Below, in pieces: positions 5,576 through 7,509 of a DNA stretch of 7,509 nucleotides (position 1 is its first letter; every line of letters begins with the position of its first letter). The notes under the pieces were generated by a model that was not told the DNA's origin, ran no database searches, and worked only from the letters and a program-made list of their open reading frames with translations. The position numbers and the translations under genes are program-made. The stretch comes from JAKACA01 sp050008715 (lineage in GTDB: Bacteria > Actinomycetota > Acidimicrobiia > Acidimicrobiales > Bog-793): NCBI GenBank assembly GCA_050008715.1, contig JBEKMC010000143.1:1-7509 (forward strand), in the 5' to 3' direction.

Positions 5576-6466
5576 GTGGACGAGGTCCGGCCAGACACTG
5601 AGGTTGACAACGGCGACAGTGGCGGAGGTGCGGTCACCCCGGTTCAAGGCGGCATCACTGCCAAGACAGCGGCGCTGCGGGTGAGCTTCGACAACGTGAC
5701 GGAGATCTACGACCGCGTGCGGCACTCCTATCCGCCGCAGGCGTTCACCGACCTGTTCAGGTACCTGCGCGAGGCGCGAGCGGCACCCGCTCCTGACGTG
5801 CTCGAGATCGGCCCGGGGACAGGCAAGGCAACCCGAGCACTTCTCGACGCAGGCGCGAGGGTCGTCGGCGTGGAGATCGGCGAGCGTATGGCCGGCTTCC
5901 TTCGCGGGGCGTTTTCGGCAGAGGGCCGCCTTACGGTGGTCGAGGGAGCGTTCGAGGAGGTCGAACTGCCGGCTCGGAGCTTCGACGTCGTCCTCGCAGC
6001 CACGTCCTTCCACTGGGTGGATACGGCAGTGAGGCTCCACAAGTCGGCTGAGCTGCTTCGCCCTTCGGGCGTTCTCGCGACCTTGTCGACGGTGCAGGTC
6101 GAGTCTGAGGTGGGGAGGGGTTTCTTCGAGAGGACGGCGGCGATCTACGCCCGTTATCACGAGAGTGGCGACCATGGCTACGTCGCGCCGGCACCGGAGC
6201 AGGCCACCCCGCCCGAGCTCGCGGAGATGGAAGCCCACTCCTCGTTCGGCGATGTGATGTTGCTCCGGTACCGCTGGGACCAGACCTACGACGCGGTGGC
6301 CTACGCCGACCTGCTGCGGTCGTACTCGAACGTGCAGGTGATGGAACCTGGCGATCGGGAGGGCATGATCGCCGAGCTCTGCCAGCTGATCGACAGTGAG
6401 TTCGACGGCTACGTCGTGCGCCCGCTCGTGATCGCATTGGCGATGGCGCGGCGATCAGCCGACTGA
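5576..6466 (+). CDS. class I SAM-dependent methyltransferase (methyltransferase type 11)
   Basis: From the GTG at 5576 the product has 296 residues. A loose Gly-rich leader of about 35 residues precedes FDNVTEIYDRVRHSYPPQAF, the usual entry to this subfamily. Then come motif I VLEIGPGTGK (75-84), the acidic strand VGVEIG (97-102) and the FDVVLAATSFHWVD block (136-149), typical of UbiE/type 11 enzymes. The C-terminal third is helical with Asp/Glu-rich turns. The GTG has GGGAAGGA seven bases upstream (5561-5568). An ATG at 5558 is a possible alternative with a poorer ribosome binding site. The frame is open back to 5210, but that part is antisense to the reductase gene. It shows little sequence kinship to the neighbouring methyltransferase beyond the shared fold. 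The substrate is unknown. Confidence 0.87.
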   Translation: MDEVRPDTEVDNGDSGGGAVTPVQGGITAKTAALRVSFDNVTEIYDRVRHSYPPQAFTDLFRYLREARAAPAPDVLEIGPGTGKATRALLDAGARVVGVEIGERMAGFLRGAFSAEGRLTVVEGAFEEVELPARSFDVVLAATSFHWVDTAVRLHKSAELLRPSGVLATLSTVQVESEVGRGFFERTAAIYARYHESGDHGYVAPAPEQATPPELAEMEAHSSFGDVMLLRYRWDQTYDAVAYADLLRSYSNVQVMEPGDREGMIAELCQLIDSEFDGYVVRPLVIALAMARRSAD

Positions 6467-6524
6467 GGGTGCTCTACGCTCGTCCCTGCGGCTCCGTCGG
6501 CCCTCGGGTCAGCCGGCCGCGCCG

Positions 6525-6597
6525 GGGCCGCTAGCTCATCGGGTAGAGCAGGGGACTTTTAATCCCAAGGTGCAGGGTTCGAGACCCTGGCGGCCCA
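6525..6597 (+). tRNA. tRNA-Lys (anticodon UUU)
   Basis: A full cloverleaf folds. The acceptor stem is GGGCCGC (6525-6531) with GCGGCCC (6590-6596), then discriminator A6597. The D arm is GCTC/GAGC (6534-6537, 6546-6549). The anticodon arm has loop CTTTTAA (6556-6562) with anticodon TTT at 6558-6560, closed by GGGA/TCCC with one unpaired position at its base. The variable loop has five bases. The T arm is CAGGG/CCCTG around TTCGAGA (6573-6589). The CCA end is not encoded (CCG follows). It reads lysine AAA/AAG codons. The gene stands 58 bases after the methyltransferase stop. Confidence 0.95.
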
Positions 6598-6600
6598 CCG
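6556..6600. other. probable attachment-site core at the tRNA-Lys 3' end (attL or attR)
   Basis: Tyrosine integrases commonly use the 3' half of a tRNA gene as their crossover site, and here an integrase gene begins about 110 bases downstream and points away. The tRNA is intact, as is usual because the element supplies the missing 3' half. The exact core cannot be set without the second copy, which lies outside the window. This is inference from gene layout. Confidence 0.45.
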
Positions 6601-6601
6601 A

Positions 6602-6647
6602 ATAAGTCCAGTTCAGAGACTTATGCCAGTCTCGGTTCCAGCCCGAG
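6602..6647. repeat. cluster of three overlapping inverted repeats between tRNA and integrase
   Basis: Three perfect dyads follow one another: ATAAGTC (6602-6608) with GACTTAT (6618-6624), GAGACT (6616-6621) with AGTCTC (6628-6633), and CTCGG (6631-6635) with CCGAG (6643-6647). The first two share bases and cannot form together. They lie where integrase arm sites, excisionase sites or integrase-gene control sites would be expected. No T-run follows any stem, so none is a normal tRNA terminator. Confidence 0.45.
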
Positions 6648-6654
6648 GTATCGT

Positions 6655-6686
6655 TGTCCCAACAGGTGTCCCAACAGTGTTGGGAC
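6655..6686. promoter_or_regulatory. operator-like direct and inverted repeat before the integrase gene
   Basis: TGTCCCAACAG occurs twice with a 12-base period (6655-6665 and 6667-6677). The second copy is half of a perfect 19-bp palindrome, GTCCCAACAGTGTTGGGAC (6668-6686). This gives three half-sites 21 bases upstream of the chosen integrase start, a good candidate for a repressor or recombination-protein binding site. The binding protein is not identifiable from the window. Confidence 0.5.
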
Positions 6687-6706
6687 CGATGCTCTTGGGA
6701 GGCACC

Positions 6707-7509
6707 GTGGCCGGCAGCATGAGACAGCGACCCGATCGTGGAACGGACGCCTGGGAACTGCGGGTTTTCGTCGGCCGCGACTCGAAGGGTCGTGTCCGCC
6801 ACCGCAGTGTGACCTTCCGCGGGACGAAGCGTGCGGCCGAGCGGGAGCTCGCTCGACTCGTCACCGAGCAGGACGCGACGCCTGCCGTTGTGCCCGAGGA
6901 GGGGCCGGGCAAGTGGGGAGCTGCTTCCACCGTCAATGACGCAATCGCGGCTTGGCAGGCAAACGGTTGGGAAGACCTCAGTCCCTCCACGACGAGGCGT
7001 TACGAGAGCATCTGGGACGTTCACATCCGTGACGACATCGGCCGGCGCCGGATTGCGTCGCTGTCGTCGTACGACCTCGAGCGTTGGTATCGAGACATGA
7101 AGCGACGTGGGCTGGGGGAGTCGAGCGTCCGTCAGGCGCGGGCGATGCTGAATCGTGCGTGCCGGCTGGCGCGTAAGTGGAGCGGCGGCGTGTTGCCGAA
7201 CCCGGTGGCCGAGTCTGAGCTTCCGACCTGGAGCCTGCTCGAGCGGAGCGAGGCTGTTCGGTCTCCGACCGTCGACGAGGTCCGCCGTTTGCTCGCTGAG
7301 GCCTCTGGATACGATTCGCGGCTCAGCGTCCTGCTGCGCCTGGTCGCTGCAACGGGCGCTCGTCGAGGCGAGGTGTGCGCCCTTCGTTGGTCCGATGTCG
7401 ACTTCGTCGGCGGCTCTGTGCGCTTCGACGAGGCGGTCGTCGCCGCTAAGGGAGGAGCGATCGTCCGCGGCCCGAAGACGCGGGCCAGCATCCGTACGGT
7501 CGCGCTCGA
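6707..7509 (+). CDS. tyrosine recombinase / site-specific integrase (3' end outside window)
   Basis: The visible 267 residues include an N-terminal AP2-like arm-binding region (DAWELRVFVGRDSKGRVRHR at about 14-33, with FRGTKRAAERELARL). A SAM-like core-binding domain follows (about 74-168, SPSTTRRYESIWDVHIRDDI). The start of the catalytic domain carries Arg219 in ATGARRGEVCALRWSDVD and the hairpin Lys257 in GPKTRAS. The later HxxR, His/Trp and nucleophilic Tyr motifs lie beyond the right edge, so completeness cannot be judged. I chose GTG at 6707 because GGGAGG (6697-6702) lies just upstream. ATG 6689 and ATG 6719 are alternatives, and the frame is open back past an ATG at 6623 into the tRNA. 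The protein would insert and excise an element at the adjacent tRNA-Lys end. Confidence 0.9.
   Translation, partial: MAGSMRQRPDRGTDAWELRVFVGRDSKGRVRHRSVTFRGTKRAAERELARLVTEQDATPAVVPEEGPGKWGAASTVNDAIAAWQANGWEDLSPSTTRRYESIWDVHIRDDIGRRRIASLSSYDLERWYRDMKRRGLGESSVRQARAMLNRACRLARKWSGGVLPNPVAESELPTWSLLERSEAVRSPTVDEVRRLLAEASGYDSRLSVLLRLVAATGARRGEVCALRWSDVDFVGGSVRFDEAVVAAKGGAIVRGPKTRASIRTVAL

Noticed and set aside
5461..5637. N-terminal extension of the F420-type reductase to 5637
   Set aside because: The family usually starts near MSEINDWN at 5460, where a Shine-Dalgarno is present. The extra residues would overlap the divergent methyltransferase.
6475..6480. TACGCT as a -10 box for the tRNA gene
   Set aside because: No acceptable -35 element is found at a suitable distance, so the promoter of the tRNA cannot be placed from sequence alone.
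6536..7024. A minus-strand frame of 162 codons ending in GRQGLEPCTLGLKVPCSTR
   Set aside because: The ending is the antisense translation of the tRNA gene, a common source of false hypothetical proteins. The rest is antisense to the integrase gene.
1..7509. CRISPR array, rRNA gene, transposon terminal repeats, toxin-antitoxin pair or known defence system
   Set aside because: No regularly spaced repeats, rRNA signature, transposase or defence motif was seen. The only mobile-element gene is the integrase at the right edge.

Overview
The window looks like chromosomal DNA from a high-GC Gram-positive bacterium, most likely an actinomycete-type organism (Actinomycetota). The supporting signs are strongly GC-biased third codon positions, a protein of the deazaflavin (F420)-dependent nitroreductase/quinone reductase family, an HxlR-type regulator with the Cys-rich tail often seen in actinobacteria, and use of GTG and probably CTG start codons. 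I cannot name the genus. Every gene-free stretch is shorter than 200 bases.

Left part (1-2068): the C-terminal end of an unidentified protein with a Gly/Pro-rich tail is followed by a ferritin-like diiron protein (307-1143, +). That gene runs head-on into an alpha/beta-hydrolase gene (1145-2068, -), with one base between the two stop codons.

Middle part (1145-4215): three minus-strand genes are arranged like an operon: an HtrA-like serine protease with a PDZ domain but no visible signal peptide, a VOC/glyoxalase-fold protein, and the alpha/beta-hydrolase. They diverge from an HxlR-family regulator (3775-4215, +). The space between them holds a near-consensus sigma-70 promoter for the protease operon (TTGCAA, 17 bases, TATAAT). 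It also holds a plausible weaker promoter for the regulator, and a 17-bp dyad covering the -10 box of one promoter and filling the spacer of the other. This fits a locally autoregulated, HxlR-controlled operon. A very stable stem-loop with 14-bp perfect arms lies in the regulator's presumed leader.

Right-middle part (4239-6466): an F420-type reductase gene and a class I methyltransferase gene run leftwards as a tight pair. The methyltransferase has no ATG, GTG or TTG that keeps its SAM-binding motif. The best start is a CTG at 5030 behind a good Shine-Dalgarno overlapping the upstream stop codon. A second, unrelated class I methyltransferase runs divergently to the right.

Right edge (6525-7509): a complete tRNA-Lys(UUU) gene is followed 109 bases later by the 5' two-thirds of a tyrosine recombinase/integrase gene pointing away from it. 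This is the usual layout of one end of an element integrated into a tRNA 3' end, so DNA to the right of about 6600 is probably mobile. The 85 bases between tRNA and integrase are crowded with inverted and direct repeats.
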